This document shows, piece after piece, positions 23,678 to 32,236 of a stretch of 64,000 nt of DNA. Under the pieces are notes generated by a model. The model saw only the letters and a list, made by a program, of their open reading frames with translations. It was not told the DNA's origin and searched no databases. The DNA is taken from positions 1-64,000 of the forward strand of contig NZ_SSDF01000052.1 of assembly GCF_004794515.1 (NCBI RefSeq), written 5' to 3'. The translations under genes were made by a program, and so were the position numbers. This DNA comes from Microbacterium sp. A20 (GTDB taxonomy: Bacteria; Actinomycetota; Actinomycetes; Actinomycetales; Microbacteriaceae). Position 1 is the stretch's first letter. Each line of letters opens with the position of its first letter.

Positions 23678-24379
23678 TCAGGCGGGTTCGCCCACCAGGA
23701 AGATGTGCGACGCAAGCTCCACGGGGAGCTCGAGACCGTCTTCCTTGCCGTCCATCTGGATGAGGACGTAGCCCTCGCTGAAGCGGAAGTCGCCGTGCGC
23801 CCCGGGAACCACCCCGGCGTCGCGCAGCTGCTCCAGCAGCTCGGGGTCGACCTGTGCGGGCTCGGCGAGGCGGCGCACGGTCCCCTCGACGGGCTCGCCC
23901 GCGGCGTTGAGTCGTTGGACGAGACCGATGACGCCCTCGTCGAAAGTGCGAGCCGGCAGGTCGCCGAGCTGGTCGAGACCCGGGATCGGGTTTCCGTACG
24001 GCGATTCGGTCGGGTGACCGAGCAGCTCCACCAGTCGTCGCTCGACCTGTTCGCTCATCACGTGCTCCCAGCGGCAGGCCTCTTCGTGCACGTACGCCCA
24101 GTCGAGTCCGATGACGTCCGACAGCAGACGCTCTGCGAGACGGTGCTTGCGCATCACGTCGACGGCCTTTCGGCGGCCGGCGTCGGTGAGCTCGAGGGTG
24201 CGGTCCTCCGAGACGATGACGAGACCGTCTCGTTCCATGCGCCCGACCGTCTGCGAGACCGTGGGACCGGAGTGGCCGAGCCGTTCGGAGATGCGCGCGC
24301 GCAGCGGCACGATGTTCTCCTCCTCGAGTTCGAGGATGGTGCGGAGATACATCTCCGTGGTGTCGATCAGATCGGTCAT
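23678..24379 (-). CDS. DtxR/IdeR-family metal-dependent regulator
   Basis: A 233-residue iron- or manganese-dependent repressor. The N-terminal winged helix (about residues 1-70; the helix GHSGPTVSQTVGRMERDGL) is followed by the metal-binding dimerisation domain with Cys102, Glu and His ligands (EEACRWEHVMSE) and a C-terminal SH3-like FeoA domain (about 150-233). This is the three-domain plan of DtxR and IdeR. GGAGG precedes the ATG. A DtxR-type palindrome lies about 20 bases upstream, suggesting autoregulation. Confidence 0.92.
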   Translation of the reverse strand: MTDLIDTTEMYLRTILELEEENIVPLRARISERLGHSGPTVSQTVGRMERDGLVIVSEDRTLELTDAGRRKAVDVMRKHRLAERLLSDVIGLDWAYVHEEACRWEHVMSEQVERRLVELLGHPTESPYGNPIPGLDQLGDLPARTFDEGVIGLVQRLNAAGEPVEGTVRRLAEPAQVDPELLEQLRDAGVVPGAHGDFRFSEGYVLIQMDGKEDGLELPVELASHIFLVGEPA

Positions 24380-24398
24380 GTGCAGGCCCTCCGAGGTT

Positions 24399-24414
24399 CT
24401 TAGGCAAGCCTACA
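24399..24414. promoter_or_regulatory. DtxR-type iron box upstream of the DtxR gene
   Basis: The palindrome TTAGGCAAGCCTA, extended to CTTAGGCAAGCCTACA, matches half-site TTAGG and its mirror CCTAA well in the known TTAGGTTAGSCTAACCTAA consensus. It overlaps a TAGGCT hexamer that could be the promoter -10, so a bound regulator would block transcription. Direct experimental support is lacking. Confidence 0.6.
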
Positions 24415-24470
24415 TTCCCGGACGGACATCCGGCCGCCGACGGTCGGGGCCTCGCCCGGCGCCCCCTTAG

Positions 24471-25592
<1,122 letters not shown>

Positions 25593-25603
25593 GCGCCCGG
25601 GAT

Positions 25604-26200
25604 TCACTCCTCTTCGTCGACCTCGCCGGCGTCCGCATCCAGGGCGTCGGCGTCTTCGTCTTCGTCGGACGAGTCGTCGAGTTCGTCGATATCGACCCCG
25701 TCGAGGTCGCCCGCGTGGAGGATGTCCGCGGCACGGTCATCGTCATCGTCATCGTCATCGTCGAGCTCGTCGTCGTCGAGGATGTCGTCATCGAGCGCGT
25801 CCTCGTCATCGATGCCATCGGCATCGTCGAGGGTGTCGGCGTTCTCGTCCCCCGCGGCGGTCGCTGCCTCCGCGAGCTCGACCTGATGCGCACGATACTC
25901 CGCCAGGCGTTCCGCCCACGGCACCCATTCCGGCGCCAGAAGCGCGCCGTCTCCGGGCAGAAGCTCGATCTCGAGGACTGTGGGGTCCTCATCGTCCACC
26001 TGCGCGACGGTCACGGTCCAGTACCAGCCGGGGTAGCCGGCGAGGCGGTTCTCGAACCGCAACGACACCGAGCCGTCCTCCTCGACGAGGTACCCGGCTG
26101 CGGGCCCGACGGTGGACGCCGGCGTGATCTCCCCCAGGGCTGCCAGGGCGAGATCGTGGGCGCCGACGAGACGCGCGTCGGCGTCAGGCTTCGAGGTCAT
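25604..26200 (-). CDS. DUF3027-family protein
   Basis: A 198-residue protein. The N-terminal domain (about residues 1-110) carries the DUF3027 features: LVGAHDLALAAL, then RFENRLAGYPGWYW and the LLPGDGALLAPEWVPWAERL motif. From about residue 115 the protein is an extended, almost purely acidic tail rich in Asp and Glu with runs of Asp, which could bind basic partners. Function is unknown. Its ATG lies within the end of the CspB-like gene (17-base overlap), so the two are co-translated; the mycobacterial homolog sits in the same neighbourhood beside serC. Confidence 0.82.
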   Translation of the reverse strand: MTSKPDADARLVGAHDLALAALGEITPASTVGPAAGYLVEEDGSVSLRFENRLAGYPGWYWTVTVAQVDDEDPTVLEIELLPGDGALLAPEWVPWAERLAEYRAHQVELAEAATAAGDENADTLDDADGIDDEDALDDDILDDDELDDDDDDDDDRAADILHAGDLDGVDIDELDDSSDEDEDADALDADAGEVDEEE

Positions 26201-26564
26201 CAGCGACCTTGCGCAGGACGGCAGCGATCTTGCGGCCGTGTCCGGAAGCGGGGTAGCGCCCGCGGCGCAGGTCCCCGCCGATACCGTCGAGCAGCTTCAC
26301 GAGGTCTTCGACGATGATCGCCATGTCATCGGCAGGCTTCCGCTTGGCCTTCGACAGGCTGGGCGGCGCTTCGAGCACGCGCACCGACAGCGCCTGGAGA
26401 CCGCGCTTGCCGTCGGCCACGCCGAACTCCACGCGCGCACCCGCCTTCACAGCGGTGCCGGTCGGCATCGCTGAGGCGTGCAGGAAGACGTCCTGGCCGT
26501 CATCGCTGGCGATGAAGCCGAAACCCTTGTCTTCGTCGTAGAACCTGACCTTGCCGGTGGGCAT
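26184..26564 (-). CDS. Cold-shock domain protein with C-terminal extension, CspB-like
   Basis: A 126-residue protein. The cold-shock OB fold occupies about residues 1-68, with both RNA-binding motifs (KGFGFIA and DVFLHAS) intact. A helical, basic extension of about 58 residues follows (KAKRKPADDMAIIVEDLVKLL, read in two parts, ending KIAAVLRKVADDLEA). Stand-alone CspA proteins are about 67 residues; the extended form is also known in mycobacteria. An AGG-containing ribosome binding site precedes ATG 26564. It overlaps the DUF3027 gene by 17 bases. Confidence 0.88.
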   Translation of the reverse strand: MPTGKVRFYDEDKGFGFIASDDGQDVFLHASAMPTGTAVKAGARVEFGVADGKRGLQALSVRVLEAPPSLSKAKRKPADDMAIIVEDLVKLLDGIGGDLRRGRYPASGHGRKIAAVLRKVADDLEA

Positions 26565-26682
26565 GGGAGAACCTCGCTGGAATCGATATGCAGAACGATG
26601 GGCGCGCTCGTGCGCGTACCCCCAGCCTACCGGTCGCCCGGGCCACGGAACCGAAGGCCGCGGAACGAGTAGGCTGGGACGG

Positions 26683-26958
26683 ATGAGCACGCAGAATTCC
26701 GAACCGGATGTCCCCATCCGCCGGGTCGATCGCTTCCTGGCCTTCGGTGCGCTCGGAATCGCTGCAGCGTCGGTCGTGTGCTTCTTCGCCATCATCATCG
26801 GCACCTGGGTCGGAATGGATCAGGCCGCTTTCGGCGAGGGAGCGTGGCCGATCATCGCGGCGATCCCCTATTGGGGACTGCCCCTCGCCTTCGTGATGAT
26901 CATCGCTCTCCTCACGATGAGCTTCATCCGGAAGGGCCGCGCGTCTTCGCGTTCGTGA
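26683..26958 (+). CDS. Small two-helix membrane protein
   Basis: A 91-residue protein with a short polar N-terminus, two membrane segments (about residues 22-45 and 58-82) and a basic C-terminus (RKGRASSRS). I recognise no function, but proteins of this shape occupy the same place next to XPB clusters in other actinobacteria. TAGGCT ends 7 bases before the ATG. It is followed 10 bases later by the helicase-associated gene. Confidence 0.7.
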   Translation: MSTQNSEPDVPIRRVDRFLAFGALGIAAASVVCFFAIIIGTWVGMDQAAFGEGAWPIIAAIPYWGLPLAFVMIIALLTMSFIRKGRASSRS

Positions 26959-26968
26959 GGCATCGGCC

Positions 26969-28681
26969 ATGAGCACTCACGCGCGACCGCTGGCTGATTG
27001 GCTGTCGGCTGCGAGCGATGACGACCTCCGAAGGCTGTTCGCGGCGCGGCGGGTGCGACCGGACGTCAGCTGGCAGGACTTCTTCGACGCGGCGGAGTCG
27101 CTGCTCGACCCCGCCTCCCTGTCGAAGGTGCTCCCGTCGCTGACCGCAGCCGAAGCGAGGGCGCTGATGGATGCCGCATCGGGAGAAGGCGCCGGAGTCC
27201 TGCAGGAGAACCTGACAGCGCTCGCCCTGCTCCGCCCGGATGGCACACCGTATCCTCCCGTGGCGGCGGCCCTCGCCGGGCGTCCGGTTCCGGACGTCTC
27301 CGCAGCTCAGCCGGCTGCCGATCCGTCGTCCGAGACAGCATCTGCCCACGCCGCGGAGCGCGCGTTCACGACCGTCGCCGTGCTCGCAGATCTGCTTCTC
27401 GTCGCGAGAGAGAATCCCTTTTCGCTGCTCACCGGCGGCGGGGTGAACGCCGGCGAGAAACGACAGCTCGGCGAAGCCGGCGTCCCCGTCGAGATCGTGG
27501 ACACGCTCGTGTCGATCGCGCTCGAGTCCGGGCTCGCCGTCGCGGCGGACCGCCGACTGCGGTCGAGCCGCGCCGCGGAGGACTGGCTGCGATCCTCGGC
27601 CGTCACACGCTGGAGCGTGCTGGCGACGTCGTTCCGGGACGCCCTCCCACGCGGTGTCCGTTCGCCCGGCGGCGGCTGGATCGCGCCTCAGGCATGGGGC
27701 GACGCGCATCCCTGGGATCCGACCTGGCCCGATCGCGCCCGCGTCCTGCGCGAGGCTGCGCGACTGCTCGGCTTGATCGCCGAAGACGGCAGCGAACCGG
27801 AATGGGCGGTCGGCCTGCGCAGCGGAGGTGCGGCCGACCCGCGCGCACTCGTACGGCTGCTGCCGGCCGAAGTGGACCGGATCTTCCTGCAGAACGATCT
27901 CACGGCCATCGCCCCCGGGCCCCTCGAGCCCGCGCTCGACGTGCGTCTGCGCACGATCGCCGCCCGCGAATCGGCGGCCCAGGCCTCCTCGTACCGCTTC
28001 ACCGCGGAGTCTGTGGCACACGCCTTCGTCGCCGGCGAGACCGAGCAGTCGATCCTCGATTTCCTCGGTTCCCTCTCCCTGACGGGTATCCCGCAGCCGC
28101 TCGGATACCTGATCGCGCAGACCGCGCAACGGCACGGCCTCGTCCGCGTGTTCACCGATGAGGAGACCGGGCGCACACGGATCGAGAGCACGGATTCGCA
28201 TCTCATCCAGGCCATGGCCGTCGACCAGTCTCTGCGCCCCCTCGCACTCGCCGCGCACGTCGGTTCGCTCACCACGCGCGTCGGACGGGAGACCGTGTAC
28301 TGGGCGCTCACCGACGCACGGTATCCGGCGACACTGGTCGGAGCCGACGGCGGCCTCCTCGTGCGCGAGCGACACCCGGCCGCCCCGGCGACGCAACCCG
28401 AGCCGGACGCCGCCGACCTGACGCCCCTCATCGCGCGTCTGCGTTCCCACCAGGGGCCGGATGCCGACGCCGCCTGGCTCGACCGGGAACTGGAGGCGGC
28501 GGTGCGCGCGAAATCCGTCCTGCAGGTCACAGTCGGCATGCCGGACGGCTCGACACGAGAACTCCTCCTCGAGGCGACCGGGATGGGCGGTGGCCGTCTT
28601 CGCGGCCGCGACCGCGCGGCCGACGTCGAGCGCACTCTCCCGGTGTCGAGCATCCTCGCAGCGACGATCGTCGCGCCGTAG
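26969..28681 (+). CDS. Helicase-associated domain protein, neighbour of XPB
   Basis: A 570-residue protein with the Helicase_C_3 (PF13625-type) domain at about residues 305-395 (FLQNDLTAIAPGPLEPALD, then SSYRFTAESVAHAF). The same domain begins the adjacent XPB protein, so the two share an ancestor for this module. The N-terminal 300 residues contain repeated helical segments, possibly winged helices (LADWLSAASDDDLRRLF). No ATPase motif is seen. It probably works with XPB in DNA repair or transcription-coupled events, by inference from the conserved pairing. Confidence 0.8.
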   Translation: MSTHARPLADWLSAASDDDLRRLFAARRVRPDVSWQDFFDAAESLLDPASLSKVLPSLTAAEARALMDAASGEGAGVLQENLTALALLRPDGTPYPPVAAALAGRPVPDVSAAQPAADPSSETASAHAAERAFTTVAVLADLLLVARENPFSLLTGGGVNAGEKRQLGEAGVPVEIVDTLVSIALESGLAVAADRRLRSSRAAEDWLRSSAVTRWSVLATSFRDALPRGVRSPGGGWIAPQAWGDAHPWDPTWPDRARVLREAARLLGLIAEDGSEPEWAVGLRSGGAADPRALVRLLPAEVDRIFLQNDLTAIAPGPLEPALDVRLRTIAARESAAQASSYRFTAESVAHAFVAGETEQSILDFLGSLSLTGIPQPLGYLIAQTAQRHGLVRVFTDEETGRTRIESTDSHLIQAMAVDQSLRPLALAAHVGSLTTRVGRETVYWALTDARYPATLVGADGGLLVRERHPAAPATQPEPDAADLTPLIARLRSHQGPDADAAWLDRELEAAVRAKSVLQVTVGMPDGSTRELLLEATGMGGGRLRGRDRAADVERTLPVSSILAATIVAP

Positions 28682-28717
28682 GCCGAGTGCCTTCCGCGAC
28701 CGGTAAACTGGACAGCT

Positions 28718-30358
28718 ATGTCTGATGGCCCCCTGATCGTCCAGAGCGATCGCACCGTGCTGCTCGAAGTCGCCCACGCCGACGCCGAGAGCGCCCGCCA
28801 TGAACTTGCGATCTTCGCCGAGCTGGAGCGCGCTCCCGAGCACATCCACACCTACCGGATCACCCGCCTCGGGCTGTGGAACGCACGCGCCGCCGGGCAC
28901 ACCGCGGAGGACATGCTCGAGACGCTCGACCGCTGGTCGCGCTTCCCGGTCCCGCCGTCGGTCTCCGTCGATCTGCGCGAGACGGTGAACCGCTACGGAC
29001 GCCTGGTCATCGAGCGCGACGATGAGGGGACGCTGATCCTGCGCTCGACGGATCCCGCGGTCCTCGCCCAGGTCGCGAACAACAAGCGCATCCAGCCCCT
29101 CCTGATCGGGCATCCGACTCCCGAGACCTTCGTGGTGGACGCCTGGGCACGCGGGCAGATCAAGCAGGAGCTGCTGAAGATCGGCTGGCCCGCCGAGGAC
29201 CTCGCCGGGTACACGCCGGGCACTCCGCACGAGATCGATCTCGCGGAAGACGGCTGGCACATCCGCCCCTACCAGCAGGACGCCGTCGACGCCTTCTCGA
29301 AAGACGGGTCGGGCGTCGTGGTGCTGCCCTGCGGGGCGGGCAAGACGATCGTCGGAGCCGGCGCGATGGCGGCCACCAAGACCACCACACTGATCCTCGT
29401 CACCAACACCGTCTCCGCCCGCCAGTGGCGCGACGAGCTGCTCAAGCGCACGAGCCTCACCCCGGAAGAGATCGGCGAGTACTCCGGCCAGGCCAAAGAG
29501 GTCAAGCCCGTCACGATCGCGACCTACCAGATCCTGACCGCCAAGCGCAAAGGCGAATACGCACACCTCGCGCTGCTGGACGCGCTCGACTGGGGCCTCA
29601 TCGTGTACGACGAGGTCCACCTGCTCCCGGCGCCGGTGTTCAAGCTCACCGCCGACCTCCAGGCCCGCCGCCGTATCGGGCTCACCGCGACGCTCGTGCG
29701 CGAGGACGGTCGCGAGGGCGACGTTTTCAGCCTGATCGGCCCCAAGCGCTTCGACGCGCCGTGGAAGCAGATCGAGGCCCAGGGCTTCATCTCCCCCGCC
29801 GCCTGCTACGAGGTGCGCGTGGACCTCCCGCCGAGCGACCGGCTCGAGTACGCCGCGGCGACGGACGACGAACGATACCGACTCGCCGCTTCCGCTCCGG
29901 CCAAGGTCAAGGCGGTGCGTGAGTTGATCGCGAAGCACGAGGGCGAGCGCATCCTCGTGATCGGGCAGTACCTCGATCAGCTCGAGTCCCTGTCGGCGGC
30001 GCTGGACGCTCCCCAGATCACGGGCGCGACCCCGATCGACGAGCGCGAAGAGCTGTATCGCGCGTTCCGCGAGGGCGACATCTCGCTTCTCGTCGTGTCG
30101 AAGGTCGCGAACTTCTCCATCGACCTGCCCGAGGCATCGGTCGCCATCCAGGTATCCGGCTCGTTCGGATCACGCCAGGAGGAGGCGCAGCGACTCGGCC
30201 GGCTGCTGCGCCCCAAGCAGTCCGGGCACACGGCGAGCTTCTACACGCTCGTCGCCCGGGACACGATCGACCAGGACTACGCGCAGAACCGTCAGCGCTT
30301 CCTCGCTGAGCAGGGCTACAGCTACACGATCATGGATTCGGCCGCCATCGCTGCGTGA
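28718..30358 (+). CDS. DNA repair helicase, XPB family
   Basis: A 546-residue superfamily 2 helicase. An N-terminal Helicase_C_3-like domain (residues 3-95) precedes the helicase core: Walker A PCGAGKT at about 204, DEVH at 298-301, SAT-like GLTATLVR at about 324, and motif VI QRLGRLLRPK at about 492. All key residues are present, so it should be an active 3'-to-5' DNA translocase like archaeal and mycobacterial XPB, with a role in repair. TAAACT ends 8 bases before the ATG and there is no ribosome binding site. Confidence 0.92.
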   Translation: MSDGPLIVQSDRTVLLEVAHADAESARHELAIFAELERAPEHIHTYRITRLGLWNARAAGHTAEDMLETLDRWSRFPVPPSVSVDLRETVNRYGRLVIERDDEGTLILRSTDPAVLAQVANNKRIQPLLIGHPTPETFVVDAWARGQIKQELLKIGWPAEDLAGYTPGTPHEIDLAEDGWHIRPYQQDAVDAFSKDGSGVVVLPCGAGKTIVGAGAMAATKTTTLILVTNTVSARQWRDELLKRTSLTPEEIGEYSGQAKEVKPVTIATYQILTAKRKGEYAHLALLDALDWGLIVYDEVHLLPAPVFKLTADLQARRRIGLTATLVREDGREGDVFSLIGPKRFDAPWKQIEAQGFISPAACYEVRVDLPPSDRLEYAAATDDERYRLAASAPAKVKAVRELIAKHEGERILVIGQYLDQLESLSAALDAPQITGATPIDEREELYRAFREGDISLLVVSKVANFSIDLPEASVAIQVSGSFGSRQEEAQRLGRLLRPKQSGHTASFYTLVARDTIDQDYAQNRQRFLAEQGYSYTIMDSAAIAA

Positions 30359-30382
30359 ATCACGCTTCGGCTGTCGTACGGC

Positions 30383-31390
30383 TCAGCCGTGCAGCATCCG
30401 ATCCAGGCGATGGGTGCCGCTTCCGACGGCGGCCCGGCTCGCGGTCCGCGCGATGCCGAGCCTGCCCGCCCAACGATCGGCGAGAAGCGCGTAGACGACC
30501 ATCGCGATCGTCGACGCGAGCAGATCGACCGGCGTTCCCGTGGTGGCGTTGGCATCGACCAGGCCGACGGTGCCGAGCAGGAAGATGAGCGCATTGTTGA
30601 CGATGTGCAGGGAGATCGCTGCTTCCAGACCGCCCGTGCGCCAGCTCAGCCACGCGGCGACGATCGCGAACATGCCCACGCTCGCCGCCCCCCAGATGTC
30701 GTAGCCGTGGCCGAGGACGAACAGCGGCACCGGAAGCAGGATGGCGAACGCCGGATGCCGCAGCCAGCTGCCGACGAGCTGCATCAGATATCCGCGGAAC
30801 ACATACTCTTCCGCGGCGGCCTGCAACGGGATCAGCAGCAGCACGAGCAGCACCATGACCCACAAGGCGGGATGGGAGAAGTCGACGGCGATCACCTCCC
30901 CCGTGGCGGCCGCCCAGCCGAGCACGACGGCGAAGTAGATCACGAATACCGCGAGTGCCAGCAGCAGGCTCCTGCCGAGCCAGCCCATCCGCAGCCGTCC
31001 GGTGACCGATGACAGCAGGCCGACGCCGCGCCCCTCGACGATGCGCGAGGCGAGCAGCAGCGCCGGGATCATCAGGATCAGCGGCACCGCCAGCGCCAGG
31101 AAGAGCCACGGGCGATCGAGGTCGAAGTACTGGACGGTCGTGAGGAGGACCTGCATCTCCGCTCCCCACCCCGGCACCAGCACCGAGGCGACGACGAGCG
31201 GCACGATCAGGAGCAGCAGCATCGCGACGTAGAGCGCCACTCCGACGACTCCGGTCACGAGCATCCGCCACCAGCGGTACCTCGGCCGCAGGTGCGCCAG
31301 TCGGTGGTAGGGGATCTGTTCGGCGCGCGAGGACCGGGCCGGAGCGATGGCGGATGCGGGGGCGGCGGAGGCGTCCTCGTTCGAGCTCAT
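30383..31390 (-). CDS. CPBP-family intramembrane metalloprotease
   Basis: A 335-residue polytopic membrane protein. The C-terminal half holds the CPBP (Abi) domain: AAEEYVFRGY (about residues 195-204), LGHGYDIW (about 227) and HIVNNAL (about 261), i.e. the glutamates, arginine and histidines of the Rce1-like active site. The N-terminal half has an extra pair or more of helices. In bacteria such proteases process peptides, often bacteriocin-related, or protect against them; the substrate here is unknown. It converges with XPB across 24 bases. Confidence 0.87.
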   Translation of the reverse strand: MSSNEDASAAPASAIAPARSSRAEQIPYHRLAHLRPRYRWWRMLVTGVVGVALYVAMLLLLIVPLVVASVLVPGWGAEMQVLLTTVQYFDLDRPWLFLALAVPLILMIPALLLASRIVEGRGVGLLSSVTGRLRMGWLGRSLLLALAVFVIYFAVVLGWAAATGEVIAVDFSHPALWVMVLLVLLLIPLQAAAEEYVFRGYLMQLVGSWLRHPAFAILLPVPLFVLGHGYDIWGAASVGMFAIVAAWLSWRTGGLEAAISLHIVNNALIFLLGTVGLVDANATTGTPVDLLASTIAMVVYALLADRWAGRLGIARTASRAAVGSGTHRLDRMLHG

Positions 31391-31484
31391 GCTTCCATCC
31401 TCTCAACGATGCAGAGGTGTGCGAGTGCGCGCCGTTCCGGACAATAGTCAGCATCTGCATGGCCGAAGTCACCATAATGGGGAC

Positions 31485-32177
31485 ATGACTGCTCCGCGCA
31501 TCCTGGTCGTCGACGACGAACCCAACATCCGTGACCTGCTCTCGACGGGTCTCAGCTTCGCCGGATTCCAGGTGAAGACGGTGGCCAACGGCGCCGCCAC
31601 GATCTCGGCCGTCCTCGAAGAGGAGCCGGACCTGATCATCCTCGACGTCATGCTCCCGGACATGAACGGGTTCAGCGTCACCAAGCGTCTCCGCGGCGCC
31701 GGGTTCACCGCTCCGATCCTTTTCCTGACGGCGAAGGACGGCACCGAAGACAAGATCGAAGGCCTCAACGCCGGCGGCGACGACTACGTCACCAAGCCCT
31801 TCAGCCTCGACGAGATCGTCGCGAGGGCCCAGGCGATCCTGCGACGCACGATGCAGGCCGACGAGGAGTCGATCATCCGCGCAGGCGAACTGTCGATGGA
31901 TCAGGACACACACGATGTCCATGTGGGCAAGGAGCCGATCGAGCTGAGCCCGACCGAGTTCAAGCTGCTGCGCTACCTGATGCTCAATCCGAATCGCGTG
32001 CTGTCGAAGGCGCAGATCCTCGACCACGTGTGGGAGTACGACTTCAACGGCGACGCCGGAATCGTCGAGAGCTACATCTCGTACCTGCGTCGCAAGATCG
32101 ACCCGTACACCGAGGAGTCGCTGATCCAGACCAAGCGCGGGTTCGGCTACATGCTCAAGGTCGGCAAGTCGGTCTGA
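31485..32177 (+). CDS. OmpR-family response regulator
   Basis: A 230-residue two-component regulator. The receiver domain has its acidic pocket DDE at 10-12, phosphoacceptor Asp54 in IILDVMLPDM and Lys in TKPFS. The C-terminal OmpR winged helix (about 135-228) carries LSPTEFKLLRYLMLNP and a YISYLRRKI recognition helix. CATAAT ends 6 bases before the ATG, pointing to a leaderless mRNA. It is followed 59 bases later by its sensor kinase. The sequence is close to the TrcR/PrrA group, but I cannot assign the signal. Confidence 0.9.
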   Translation: MTAPRILVVDDEPNIRDLLSTGLSFAGFQVKTVANGAATISAVLEEEPDLIILDVMLPDMNGFSVTKRLRGAGFTAPILFLTAKDGTEDKIEGLNAGGDDYVTKPFSLDEIVARAQAILRRTMQADEESIIRAGELSMDQDTHDVHVGKEPIELSPTEFKLLRYLMLNPNRVLSKAQILDHVWEYDFNGDAGIVESYISYLRRKIDPYTEESLIQTKRGFGYMLKVGKSV

Positions 32178-32236
32178 CGACCGACCCCGACCATCGGCGC
32201 CGCCCTGCGGCATGGTGAACGCCCGAGGAGGACCGC

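Noticed and set aside
26924-29938. 1004-residue open frame antisense to the helicase-associated and XPB genes
   Set aside because: Frame is a byproduct of codon-position GC bias; no ribosome site, no recognisable domain, and both sense genes are well supported.
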